Positions 36,691 to 43,803 of a DNA stretch of 64,000 bases are shown piece after piece; position 1 is the first letter of the stretch; each line of letters opens with the position of its first letter. Source of the stretch: an uncultured Bacillota bacterium. GTDB taxonomy: Bacteria > Bacillota > Clostridia > Peptostreptococcales > Anaerovoracaceae. The stretch covers positions 1-64,000 of the forward strand of contig CAKMKG010000008.1 in the NCBI GenBank assembly GCA_927441425.1. The letters are read 5' to 3'. The position numbers were made by a program, and so were the translations under genes. The notes beneath the pieces were generated by a model. The model had not been told where the DNA came from. It did no database searches and saw nothing but the letters and a program-made list of their open reading frames with translations.

Positions 36691-37989
36691 TCATATTTTA
36701 CGCTTGTCAATGACCCTTTGCGCTTTTCCTTCGCTGCGCTTGATTGTCTTATGTTCCACTAAGCTTATTATAACACTAACTCCCAAGACACTCTCAACTT
36801 TATGCTTGATTTTGTTGCGAATATTATTCAACTCTGCAATTTCGTCGGAATAGTATTTTTCATCCAATTCCACTTGAATCTCAAGGGTGTCCATGGTTCC
36901 TTTTCGATCGACGATGAGCATATAAATCGGCTTCGCCTCCGGAATTTCAAGGAGCACGCTTTCCACCTGGGATGGGAATACATTGACACCTCTGATGATG
37001 AGCATGTCATCAGATCTTCCGAAGATTTTTGCCATTCTCACGTTGGTTCTTCCGCATTCGCAAGGGCTGTAATCCAGACTGGAGAGATCACGGGTACGGT
37101 AGCGCAGTAACGGCATCGCTTCTTTTGTTATTGTTGTAAATACAAGCTCACCGGTGACCCCTGGAGCTACCTGCTTTAAGGTATTGGGATCCAGAATTTC
37201 AGGTACGAAATGATCCTCGGCGACATGGAGCCCATTCTGCTGCTCGCAGCTGTTGGAAACACCAGGTCCTATGATCTCGCTTAAGCCATAGATATCAAAG
37301 GCTTTGATCTTCAAACCCTCTTCAATTTTTGCGCGCATTTCCACGCTCCATGGCTCTGCCCCAAATACGCCGACCCTCAGAGGCAATTCTGCTGCATCGA
37401 TCCCCGCTTCGGCGATCGCTTCCGCCAGATAAGCGGCATAGGATGGGGTACAGGCTAGAACCGTACTGCCGAAATCCTGCAGCAGAGTAATCTGTTTTTC
37501 TGTATTGCCACCGGAGATGGGAACGACGGCAGCTCCCAGCTTTTCCGCACCGTAATGGAGGCCCAGCCCTCCTGTAAACAGACCATAGCCATAGGCAACC
37601 TGAACGGTATCATGCTTTGTAACACCGGAACAGCAAAGACAGCGGGCTACCACTTCTGAAAAAATATCTACATCTTTTCTTGTGTAAGCAACAACGGTGG
37701 ATTTCCCTGTCGTACCCGAGGAAGCATGGACACGGACAACCTCGCTCTTCGGTACAGCAAAAAGGCCGAAAGGATAGTTGTCCCGCAGATCCTGCTTTGT
37801 CGTAAAGGGCAGCTTCACCAAGTCGTCTATCGTTTGAATATCGCCGGGTTCCAAGCCTAATTCCTGCATTTTTCTCCGATAGAACTCCACATTATGATAG
37901 ACACGGACGATCATGTCCTTCAGCCTACGGCTTTGTAGCTCGTGCATTTGATCTCTGCTCATGCATTCCATTGGTTCATTCCAAATCAT
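36691..37989 (-). CDS. paaK: Phenylacetate-CoA ligase (arylacetate-CoA ligase)
   Basis: AMP-forming ligase that converts phenylacetate or a similar aryl acid to its CoA thioester. The 432 residues include the adenylation P-loop RVHASSGTTGKSTVVAYT, YGLSEIIGPGVS, RTRDLSS and the C-terminal hinge GRSDDMLIIRGVNVFPSQVE. In anaerobes the product can be carboxylated to arylpyruvate by indolepyruvate ferredoxin oxidoreductase. A minus-strand T-box leader lies upstream with no other minus gene between, which suggests control by amino-acid starvation. Confidence 0.93.
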   Translation of the reverse strand: MIWNEPMECMSRDQMHELQSRRLKDMIVRVYHNVEFYRRKMQELGLEPGDIQTIDDLVKLPFTTKQDLRDNYPFGLFAVPKSEVVRVHASSGTTGKSTVVAYTRKDVDIFSEVVARCLCCSGVTKHDTVQVAYGYGLFTGGLGLHYGAEKLGAAVVPISGGNTEKQITLLQDFGSTVLACTPSYAAYLAEAIAEAGIDAAELPLRVGVFGAEPWSVEMRAKIEEGLKIKAFDIYGLSEIIGPGVSNSCEQQNGLHVAEDHFVPEILDPNTLKQVAPGVTGELVFTTITKEAMPLLRYRTRDLSSLDYSPCECGRTNVRMAKIFGRSDDMLIIRGVNVFPSQVESVLLEIPEAKPIYMLIVDRKGTMDTLEIQVELDEKYYSDEIAELNNIRNKIKHKVESVLGVSVIISLVEHKTIKRSEGKAQRVIDKRKI

Positions 37990-38036
37990 ATCTTACTCAT
38001 CTCCTCTATATTATTTTGTTTCCGTACAGTGATGTA

Positions 38037-38063
38037 ACCAATTTTCCTTTTTCGCATATAGTA
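38037..38063 (+). promoter_or_regulatory. Sigma-K-like promoter of the small hydrophobic gene
   Basis: AC at 38037-38038, 16 bases, then CATATAGTA at 38055-38063, matching the sigma-K pattern AC-N16/17-CATAnnnTA. It ends 37 bases before the ATG of the 46-residue gene. Late sporulation control is inferred from this match only. Confidence 0.45.
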
Positions 38064-38099
38064 ATACTAAATTAACCAATTATAAGGAGGTATTACCAT

Positions 38100-38240
38100 A
38101 TGGGTTATAAGGGTTGTAGTGGAGGCATTGGAGGCTTGGATGACAGCCTTCTGTTCTTCTTTCTGTTGCTAGTGGTTCTTTTCTGCGGCTTCGGAAATGG
38201 TTTAGTTGGCGGTATCGGTGATGACTGCCACAGATGTTAG
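38100..38240 (+). CDS. Small hydrophobic protein, sporulation YjcZ-like
   Basis: 46 residues: a Gly/Cys-rich start (MGYKGCSGGIGGLDD), one hydrophobic helix (SLLFFFLLLVVLFCGFG) and a short GDDCHRC tail. The pattern resembles small YjcZ-type sporulation proteins. The AAGGAGG RBS at 38084-38090 is excellent and a sigma-K-like promoter lies upstream. It lies in the gap between the T-box leader and paaK but on the opposite strand, so a leader read-through transcript would be antisense to it. Confidence 0.7.
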   Translation: MGYKGCSGGIGGLDDSLLFFFLLLVVLFCGFGNGLVGGIGDDCHRC

Positions 38241-38278
38241 AGAATTTAAATCACAGCTACATGGGACATAGTCCAAAT

Positions 38279-38540
38279 AAAAAAGGGTTTTCCGTCTCGT
38301 AAGAGACGGGAAACCCGCGGTACCACTCTTCTTGCTTTACAGCCACTCAGGACATGCTATCCTTATCCTGGTAACGGAGGAACCGTGCTCACCTACTTCT
38401 TTGTTCAACGAGCAAGCTCAAGGGGGAACTTCGGTTATTGTTTCGTCATCGGCTCTCATCTAATCCGACTCTCTGTCAACGAAATAAATAGCTTACTTTA
38501 CCCTATCATCGCTTTCTTACAATCATATATTTGTATTTTG
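38279..38540 (-). promoter_or_regulatory. T-box riboswitch leader, specifier best read as Phe (TTC)
   Basis: On the minus strand the T-box sequence AGAGTGGTACCGCGGG (revcomp near 38313-38329) is followed by a terminator, GGGTTTCCCGTCTC with GAGACGGAAAACCC, and a T-run at 38284-38279. Stem I has GTAAGCT pairing with AGCTTGC (38490-38496 and 38412-38418), an AGAGAGTCGG apical segment, and CCGAAGTTCCCCCTTGAGC, giving TTC at 38428-38426 as specifier; GTT one base earlier is the less likely reading. The UGGU bulge would pair with a tRNA whose discriminator is A, which fits tRNA-Phe. Confidence 0.9.
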
Positions 38541-38545
38541 ATACT

Positions 38546-38574
38546 ATATTACAGAAAGAATTGTGGTTTGTCAA
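38546..38574 (-). promoter_or_regulatory. Sigma-A promoter of the T-box leader
   Basis: On the minus strand TTGACA (38574-38569) and TAATAT (38551-38546) are 17 bases apart, a near-perfect housekeeping promoter. Transcription would begin about 38540, immediately before stem I of the T-box. Confidence 0.85.
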
Positions 38575-38713
38575 CACAAACAAGTCGGAAAAACCGGAAA
38601 TGGATGCATAAAAACGAGGACAAATGGATTACAGTATCATCCCATTTGCCCCCTGATTTTTGTGCGTTACCCAATGGCAGGATTCCTAATGGAAACCCTG
38701 CGGCTAAGCAGGT

Positions 38714-38923
38714 CTAAGATTGTGTGGTTTGCGTTTTTCGAAAAAAGAAGGAAATCGCATAGATTCCCGCCAAACCCACAATGGCAAAGATAACTCTGCT
38801 CACAATTTCGTAACTTCCGCCAAATATGCTTGAGACCAGGTCATATCTAAAAAAACCGATGAGGCCCCAATTGATCGCACCTATGATTACCAAAATAAGA
38901 GCTAAATTTCTCAAAGATATCAC
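38714..38923 (-). CDS. DUF378 family small membrane protein
   Basis: 69 residues with two membrane helices and the DUF378 signature LILVIIGAINWGLIGFFRYD, then IVSRVIFAIVGLAGIYA. Function unknown; in Firmicutes (YuzA-like) it is often a lone gene. The AAGGAG RBS is upstream on the minus strand (near 38929). Confidence 0.9.
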   Translation of the reverse strand: MISLRNLALILVIIGAINWGLIGFFRYDLVSSIFGGSYEIVSRVIFAIVGLAGIYAISFFFRKTQTTQS

Positions 38924-38969
38924 TCCTTTCAGTTAGGATTATGCCCACTTTTGTAAATTATTATGTTAT

Positions 38970-39301
38970 AATGGTTCCATTAATTATAACGGTTTCACCG
39001 CAAGGAAGGAACCATTGCATCACCCTTACGGACATGATGGTGATATAATGAACGCAATTACTGAGATTCGGCTCCGCCGCAAGGAAGCGTTCATTGAAAC
39101 ATGCTTTTGACAATTTTGCATGTTAAAATGATCGCAATCGATTTAAATCGATTTCCGCAGCTTCGCTGAGCGGAAGCGATCATTGCATCACCCTTACGGA
39201 CATGATGGTGATATAATGAACGCAATTACTGAGATTCGGCTCCGCCGCAAGGAAGCGATCATTGCATCACCCTTGAGACATGACGGTGATAAAATGATCG
39301 C
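38970..39301. repeat. Tandem hairpin repeats with covarying arms
   Basis: This fills the divergent gap between DUF378 and the nucleoside kinase. A 77-bp unit occurs identically at 39013-39089 and 39181-39257. Hairpin arms change together: AATGGTTCC/GGAACCATT (38970, 39008), AATGAACGC/GCGTTCATT (39047, 39087), AATGATCGC/GCGATCATT (39127, 39176); a fourth pair (39215, 39255) has one mismatch and a fifth half lies at 39293. Linkers carry ATCACC/GGTGAT stems. No genes are evident inside. Confidence 0.8.
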
Positions 39302-39349
39302 AATCGATTTTAGAAGCTTTGCTGATAAGTGATAAGAGAGGAGTGTATG

Positions 39350-41017
39350 ATGGCTATGGAGATTAAAATTAAATTGATAACCGGTCCAAGGGAGCTGCCC
39401 ATTGATAGAACGGTAGAACAGGGGGCAACACTGGAGAGTCTGGCGGCAGAATACAAGGAACTGCCCTATATGATTCTGGCTGCCAGTGTGGACAACAAGA
39501 TCAGAGAACTGACGAAAAAGATAGAGAGGCCTTGCACCATAGAGTTTCTTGATATGCGGAGCCAATCCGCAAATCTGATCTATCAGAGCAGCATATCACT
39601 CTTATACCTGAAGGCAACCCGTGATGTTTTGGGTAAGGTTTCAGTCGGCATCGAAAACTCATTAAATAAAGGACTTTACACTGAAATCAGGACACCAAGC
39701 CCCATCACACAGGAAGAGGTTCAGCAAATTGAGAAACGAATGCACGAGCTAGTCAAAGCGGATATTCCTTTTGTGAAGGAGGTTCTAAACAGAGAGGACA
39801 CGTTGAAGGTGCTCCTTGCTGACGGCCATATGGAAAAGGAGAGAATGCTTCAAAAATCTGAAGTGGATCAATTTCCATTCTATTCTCTGGAAGGGTTTCG
39901 GAATTTTTTCTATGGGCTGATGGTACCCTCCACCAGATATGTGAAGTATTTTGAACTTAGAAAATATCGAAGAGGTGTTTTGCTCCGATTTCCACATCCA
40001 TCGGAGCCGGATAAGCTTCCTCCCTTTGTGGATGAGGTTCTGCTTTATCATGTCTTCGGTGAGACAAAAAATTGGGATCGACTCATGGGAATCTCCTATG
40101 TGGGCGACTTGAACGAAAAGATAGAAAACGGCGAGTATAAGGAAATCATCCAGATATCCGAAGCCCTCCATGAAAAGAAGATTGCCCAGATCGCCGATAT
40201 GATAAATGAACAAAAGAAAAGAATCGTTTTAATCTCCGGGCCATCCTCATCCGGGAAAACCACCTTTGCACGAAGGCTCATTATCCAGCTGAAAGTCAAC
40301 GGCCTGGAGCCTCTTTATCTGGGTACCGACGATTATTTCGTGGAACGGGGGCAAACCCCAAAGGATGAGTACGGAGAACCGAATTTTGAAGATATCACCG
40401 CACTGGATGTGGACCTGTTCAATCGGGACATGAATAAACTCCTGAAGGGTGACGAGGTCGACATCCCAACCTTCGATTTCCTCAATGGCACTAAGGTGTT
40501 CGGAAAGCGGATTACAAGGGCGAAGAAGGGGCAACCCATCGTCATCGAGGGGATTCATGGACTGAACAAACAGCTGACCAAAGAGATTGCAGATGAGGAA
40601 AAGTTTAAGATTTATATCAGTCCTCTGACGCAGCTGAATGTCGACGAGCATAACAGAATTCCGACCACAGATGCAAGGATGCTCCGTAGAATGGTAAGAG
40701 ATTACCAGTTTAGAGGTCATTCCGCACAAAGCACCATCCGATCCTGGCCGAAGGTCAGAAAGGGTGAGGATAAAAACATCTTCCCATTTAACGGGGAGGC
40801 GGATGTATTTTTCAACTCAGTGCATGTTTACGAGCTGGCTGTACTAAAGAAGTATGCGGAGCCGTTGTTACGCAAGATCACCCGCGAGGAACAGGAGTAC
40901 AGCGAGGCGGTAAGAATGCTGAAGTTTCTTCAATATTTTAAAACCATCGAAAACGATTCCATGATTGTTAACAATTCCATCATCAGAGAATTCATCGGAG
41001 GGAGTATATTTGTATGA
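39350..41017 (+). CDS. Nucleoside kinase with TGS-type N-terminus (uridine kinase-like)
   Basis: N-terminal TGS-like domain (about 1-60), a middle region resembling the threonyl/alanyl-tRNA synthetase second additional domain, and a C-terminal uridine-kinase domain with P-loop GPSSSGKTTFARRL (about residues 298-311), then YLGTDDYFVERGQTP and EGIHGLN. Start placed at the ATG 39350, six bases after GAGGAG; two other in-frame ATGs are close. It overlaps the next gene by four bases, so it probably belongs to the pseudouridine pathway operon. Confidence 0.85.
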   Translation: MAMEIKIKLITGPRELPIDRTVEQGATLESLAAEYKELPYMILAASVDNKIRELTKKIERPCTIEFLDMRSQSANLIYQSSISLLYLKATRDVLGKVSVGIENSLNKGLYTEIRTPSPITQEEVQQIEKRMHELVKADIPFVKEVLNREDTLKVLLADGHMEKERMLQKSEVDQFPFYSLEGFRNFFYGLMVPSTRYVKYFELRKYRRGVLLRFPHPSEPDKLPPFVDEVLLYHVFGETKNWDRLMGISYVGDLNEKIENGEYKEIIQISEALHEKKIAQIADMINEQKKRIVLISGPSSSGKTTFARRLIIQLKVNGLEPLYLGTDDYFVERGQTPKDEYGEPNFEDITALDVDLFNRDMNKLLKGDEVDIPTFDFLNGTKVFGKRITRAKKGQPIVIEGIHGLNKQLTKEIADEEKFKIYISPLTQLNVDEHNRIPTTDARMLRRMVRDYQFRGHSAQSTIRSWPKVRKGEDKNIFPFNGEADVFFNSVHVYELAVLKKYAEPLLRKITREEQEYSEAVRMLKFLQYFKTIENDSMIVNNSIIREFIGGSIFV

Positions 41018-41934
41018 GTGAGGTCAGTATCATCGGTGGAATTACGGCCGATATTGAGGGGAATCCCTATTATCAGCTGATTATGGGTGATTCCAATCCG
41101 GGTAAAATAGTAATGTCCTACGGAGGTGTGGGAAGAAACATCGCGGAGAATTTAGGTAGGCTAGGTGCTTCCGTTCGCTTCGTTTCCGTAGCAGGCGACG
41201 ATTTTGCAGGCAGAGGCGCTGTCAGGGAACTGGAGAATCTCGGTGTAAATGTGGACAATGTGAACCTTCTGAGAGAGGAAAATACGGCGGTTTATATGTC
41301 TATCCTGAATCTGATGGGTGATATGGAGCTTGCTCTCTGCAATATGGACGTGCTTGAGAGAATATCAGTCGAGTTCATTGATTCAGCTTATGAAAGCATC
41401 AAAAACTCGAAAATAGTCGGCATTGATACGAATCTTACGGAAGATACGCTGGAATATGCCACCGGAAAATTAAAAGACCTTCCTATCTTTCTTGATCCTG
41501 TCTCCGTTACAAAGGCGGAACGAGCAAAGAAGATCATCGGTCGGTTCCACACCATCAAACCAAACAGAATGGAGGCGGAAATTCTTTCAGGCATGACCAT
41601 CATGAGTGAGGAAGAACTGGAAAAGGCCGGACAATGGTTTATCGACCAAGGCGTGAAGAGTGTATTTATCACCCTTGGACCCGGCGGTGTTTTTTACCGG
41701 GATGAGAGGGAATCGGGGATAATCAGATCGAACCCCGTTGAAATCGTCAGCGCGACGGGCGCTGGAGATGCATTTTCCGCAGCGATCCTCTATTCACATT
41801 TAAAGGGCTTTGATATCGAGAAAACTGCGAAGGTGGGAACGGCCGCCGCCGCCATTGCCATGGGCTCCAAAACAGCTGTGAACAGTCATATGTCTATGGA
41901 ATTGCTACAGCAGGTGCTTGGTACTGATCTGTAA
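41014..41934 (+). CDS. psuK: PfkB-family kinase, likely pseudouridine kinase
   Basis: 306-residue ribokinase-type fold. The N-terminal GGVGRNIAENLGRLGASVRF motif binds the sugar and the C-terminal SATGAGDAFSAAILYS carries the catalytic Asp and anion hole. Adjacent to psuG, which cleaves pseudouridine 5'-phosphate, so phosphorylation of pseudouridine is the likely role. The ATG overlaps the preceding stop (ATGA). Confidence 0.87.
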   Translation: MSEVSIIGGITADIEGNPYYQLIMGDSNPGKIVMSYGGVGRNIAENLGRLGASVRFVSVAGDDFAGRGAVRELENLGVNVDNVNLLREENTAVYMSILNLMGDMELALCNMDVLERISVEFIDSAYESIKNSKIVGIDTNLTEDTLEYATGKLKDLPIFLDPVSVTKAERAKKIIGRFHTIKPNRMEAEILSGMTIMSEEELEKAGQWFIDQGVKSVFITLGPGGVFYRDERESGIIRSNPVEIVSATGAGDAFSAAILYSHLKGFDIEKTAKVGTAAAAIAMGSKTAVNSHMSMELLQQVLGTDL

Positions 41935-41961
41935 GCCAAACATGATAAGGAGAGAATTGAG

Positions 41962-42870
41962 ATGGAAAAATATTTAGACAGGAGTCCTGAGGTTCTTGCT
42001 GCCATGGAAGCGGGACAGCCTGTGGTAGCGCTGGAATCTACCATCATCGCCCACGGCATGCCCTATCCCAAAAATGTGGAAACGGCCCTTGCTGTCAACG
42101 AGATGATTCGAAGGAACGGAGCCGTACCTGCTACCATAGGAATTATCAATGGCAGAATGAAGGTTGGTCTTACGACGGAAGAGATTGAATATCTTGCAAA
42201 GGCCAAGGATGTTTTAAAGGTGAGCAGAAGAGACCTGCCTTATGTGCTCTCCAACAAACTGGACGGAGCAACTACGGTTGCGGGGACCATGATTATAGCC
42301 CACATGGCCGGAATCAGAGTCTTTGTGACAGGTGGGATCGGCGGCGTCCACCGGGGCGCAGGAGATAGCTTTGACATCTCTGCAGATCTGGAGGAACTGA
42401 AAATGACGGATGTGGCTGTGGTCTGTGCCGGTGTGAAGTCGATTCTCGATATCGGTGCTACGCTGGAATATCTGGAAACCGCAGGCGTGCCGGTCATTAC
42501 CGTCGGCTCGGACGATTTCCCCGCCTTTTACAGCAGAAAAAGCGGCTTTAAATCTGACTGCAGAATCGACTCGCCGAAAGAAATTGCAGAGCTTATTTCC
42601 CTGAAATATTCATTGGGACTGAAAGGTGGCGTACTGATCGGATGCCCGATTCCGGAGCAGGATGAAATCCCATTTGATAAAATGGAGCGTGTGATCCAAG
42701 AGGCACTCCAAAAGTGTGAATCGTCGAATATAACCGGGAAGCGTATCACCCCGTTCCTTCTAGATGAAGTCAAGACCCTGACCGCAGGCAGCAGTTTGGA
42801 GGCCAATATCAAGTTAGTTTTAAACAATGCAGACATCGGCGCCAGAATTGCGGCAGCGTTGAAAATTTGA
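41962..42870 (+). CDS. psuG: Pseudouridine-5'-phosphate glycosidase
   Basis: Cleaves the C-C glycosidic bond of pseudouridine 5'-phosphate to uracil and ribose 5-phosphate. The 302 residues include ALESTIIAHGMPYPKNVETA, KVSRRDLPYVLS, VFVTGGIGGVHRGA and GKRITPFLLDEV, the conserved metal and phosphate-binding segments. AAGGAGAG RBS. It ends the operon with psuK. Confidence 0.96.
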   Translation: MEKYLDRSPEVLAAMEAGQPVVALESTIIAHGMPYPKNVETALAVNEMIRRNGAVPATIGIINGRMKVGLTTEEIEYLAKAKDVLKVSRRDLPYVLSNKLDGATTVAGTMIIAHMAGIRVFVTGGIGGVHRGAGDSFDISADLEELKMTDVAVVCAGVKSILDIGATLEYLETAGVPVITVGSDDFPAFYSRKSGFKSDCRIDSPKEIAELISLKYSLGLKGGVLIGCPIPEQDEIPFDKMERVIQEALQKCESSNITGKRITPFLLDEVKTLTAGSSLEANIKLVLNNADIGARIAAALKI

Positions 42871-42942
42871 GAAGTCAAAGCAATCTGCAGGTACTTTAAA
42901 ATGGAAAAGCTTTTGATTATCCTGTTTTAAAATTCACAAATA

Positions 42943-42995
42943 TGGTATAATTAGGGGGTAGTGAATAATCCTGAAATTCTAAATAGGATTATTCA
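42943..42995 (+). promoter_or_regulatory. Extended -10 promoter and leader hairpin of rubrerythrin gene
   Basis: TGGTATAAT (42943-42951) is an extended -10 box with a weak -35. Just downstream TGAATAATCCT (42962-42972) and AGGATTATTCA (42985-42995) form a perfect 11-bp inverted repeat at the expected transcription start, so it could be an operator or a 5' mRNA hairpin. The rest of the 222-base gap shows nothing further. Confidence 0.5.
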
Positions 42996-43092
42996 GGCTG
43001 GAAGTTAAAACGCTAGGACGATTGCCCGATACGACTATTTGAGGGGTTTTCTGTCTTAGCTAAAGTAATATTTGAAAATGGAGGTATGAAGA

Positions 43093-43629
43093 ATGAAAGA
43101 TTTAAAAGGCACAAAAACAATGGAAAACCTACTTGAGGCGTTTGCCGGTGAATCGATGGCAAGAAACAAGTATACTTATTATGCTTCAAAAGCCAAGAAA
43201 GAAGGCTATGAGCAAATCTCTGCAATCTTTACAGAAACAGCAGCTAATGAAAAAGAGCATGCGGAACTGTGGTTCAAGCTGGCCCATGGTATCGGTACAA
43301 CCTCAGAAAACCTGGAAGATGCAGCCAATGGGGAAAACTATGAGTGGACCGATATGTACGCCAATATGGCAAAGGTTGCCAGAGAAGAAGGCTTCCCTGA
43401 GATCGCTGCCCAGATGGAGGGCGTAGCAAAGGTAGAAAAAGAACACGAAGAAAGATACAGAAAACTGAAGAAGAATATTGAAGAAGGCAAAGTCTTTGAG
43501 AAGGACGATGTGGTAGAGTGGAAGTGCGCAAACTGCGGCTATACCTACACCGGACAGAAGGCCTTTGAGAAATGTCCGGTTTGCGATCATCCGAAAGCAT
43601 ACTTTGAAGTGAAGTGCAGAAATTATTAG
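43093..43629 (+). CDS. rbr: Rubrerythrin
   Basis: Peroxide-reducing non-heme iron protein for oxidative defence in anaerobes. Diiron four-helix domain about 1-138 with the Glu/His ligands in [30 protein letters not shown] and [13 protein letters not shown]-terminal rubredoxin-like domain with CANCGYTY and [11 protein letters not shown]. The ATG follows GGAGG. 178 residues, normal. Confidence 0.97.
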   Translation: MKDLKGTKTMENLLEAFAGESMARNKYTYYASKAKKEGYEQISAIFTETAANEKEHAELWFKLAHGIGTTSENLEDAANGENYEWTDMYANMAKVAREEGFPEIAAQMEGVAKVEKEHEERYRKLKKNIEEGKVFEKDDVVEWKCANCGYTYTGQKAFEKCPVCDHPKAYFEVKCRNY

Positions 43630-43666
43630 GAGTTCAATTCCCATTCAAACTATATTATAAGAAGCA

Positions 43667-43699
43667 AGAGGAAGCTGGTTTATTCCAGCTTCTTTTTAT
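43667..43699 (+). terminator. Terminator after rubrerythrin
   Basis: GAAGCTGG (43671-43678) and CCAGCTTC (43685-43692) with a six-base loop and TTTTTAT. It lies about 40 bases beyond the stop. Confidence 0.85.
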
Positions 43700-43803
43700 A
43701 TAGGAAACCATGTTTCTTTATTTTCTTTCTGTAACACATCAGTTCTCAAAGGCGACTTTTTATGTTAAAATAAGAAAGAAAAAAAGACTTTATGGAGAGT
43801 AAT

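Noticed and set aside
38426..38431. Valine specifier (GTT) for the T-box
   Set aside because: T-box specifiers rarely end in T, and the spacing to the CTTGAG segment fits TTC better.
38385..38717. Plus-strand open frame of 110 codons across the T-box region
   Set aside because: It covers the reverse complement of the structured leader and its promoter; no RBS.
38970..39301. CRISPR-like array
   Set aside because: The repeated unit is long (77 bases) and palindromic, with no regular unique spacers and no cas genes nearby.
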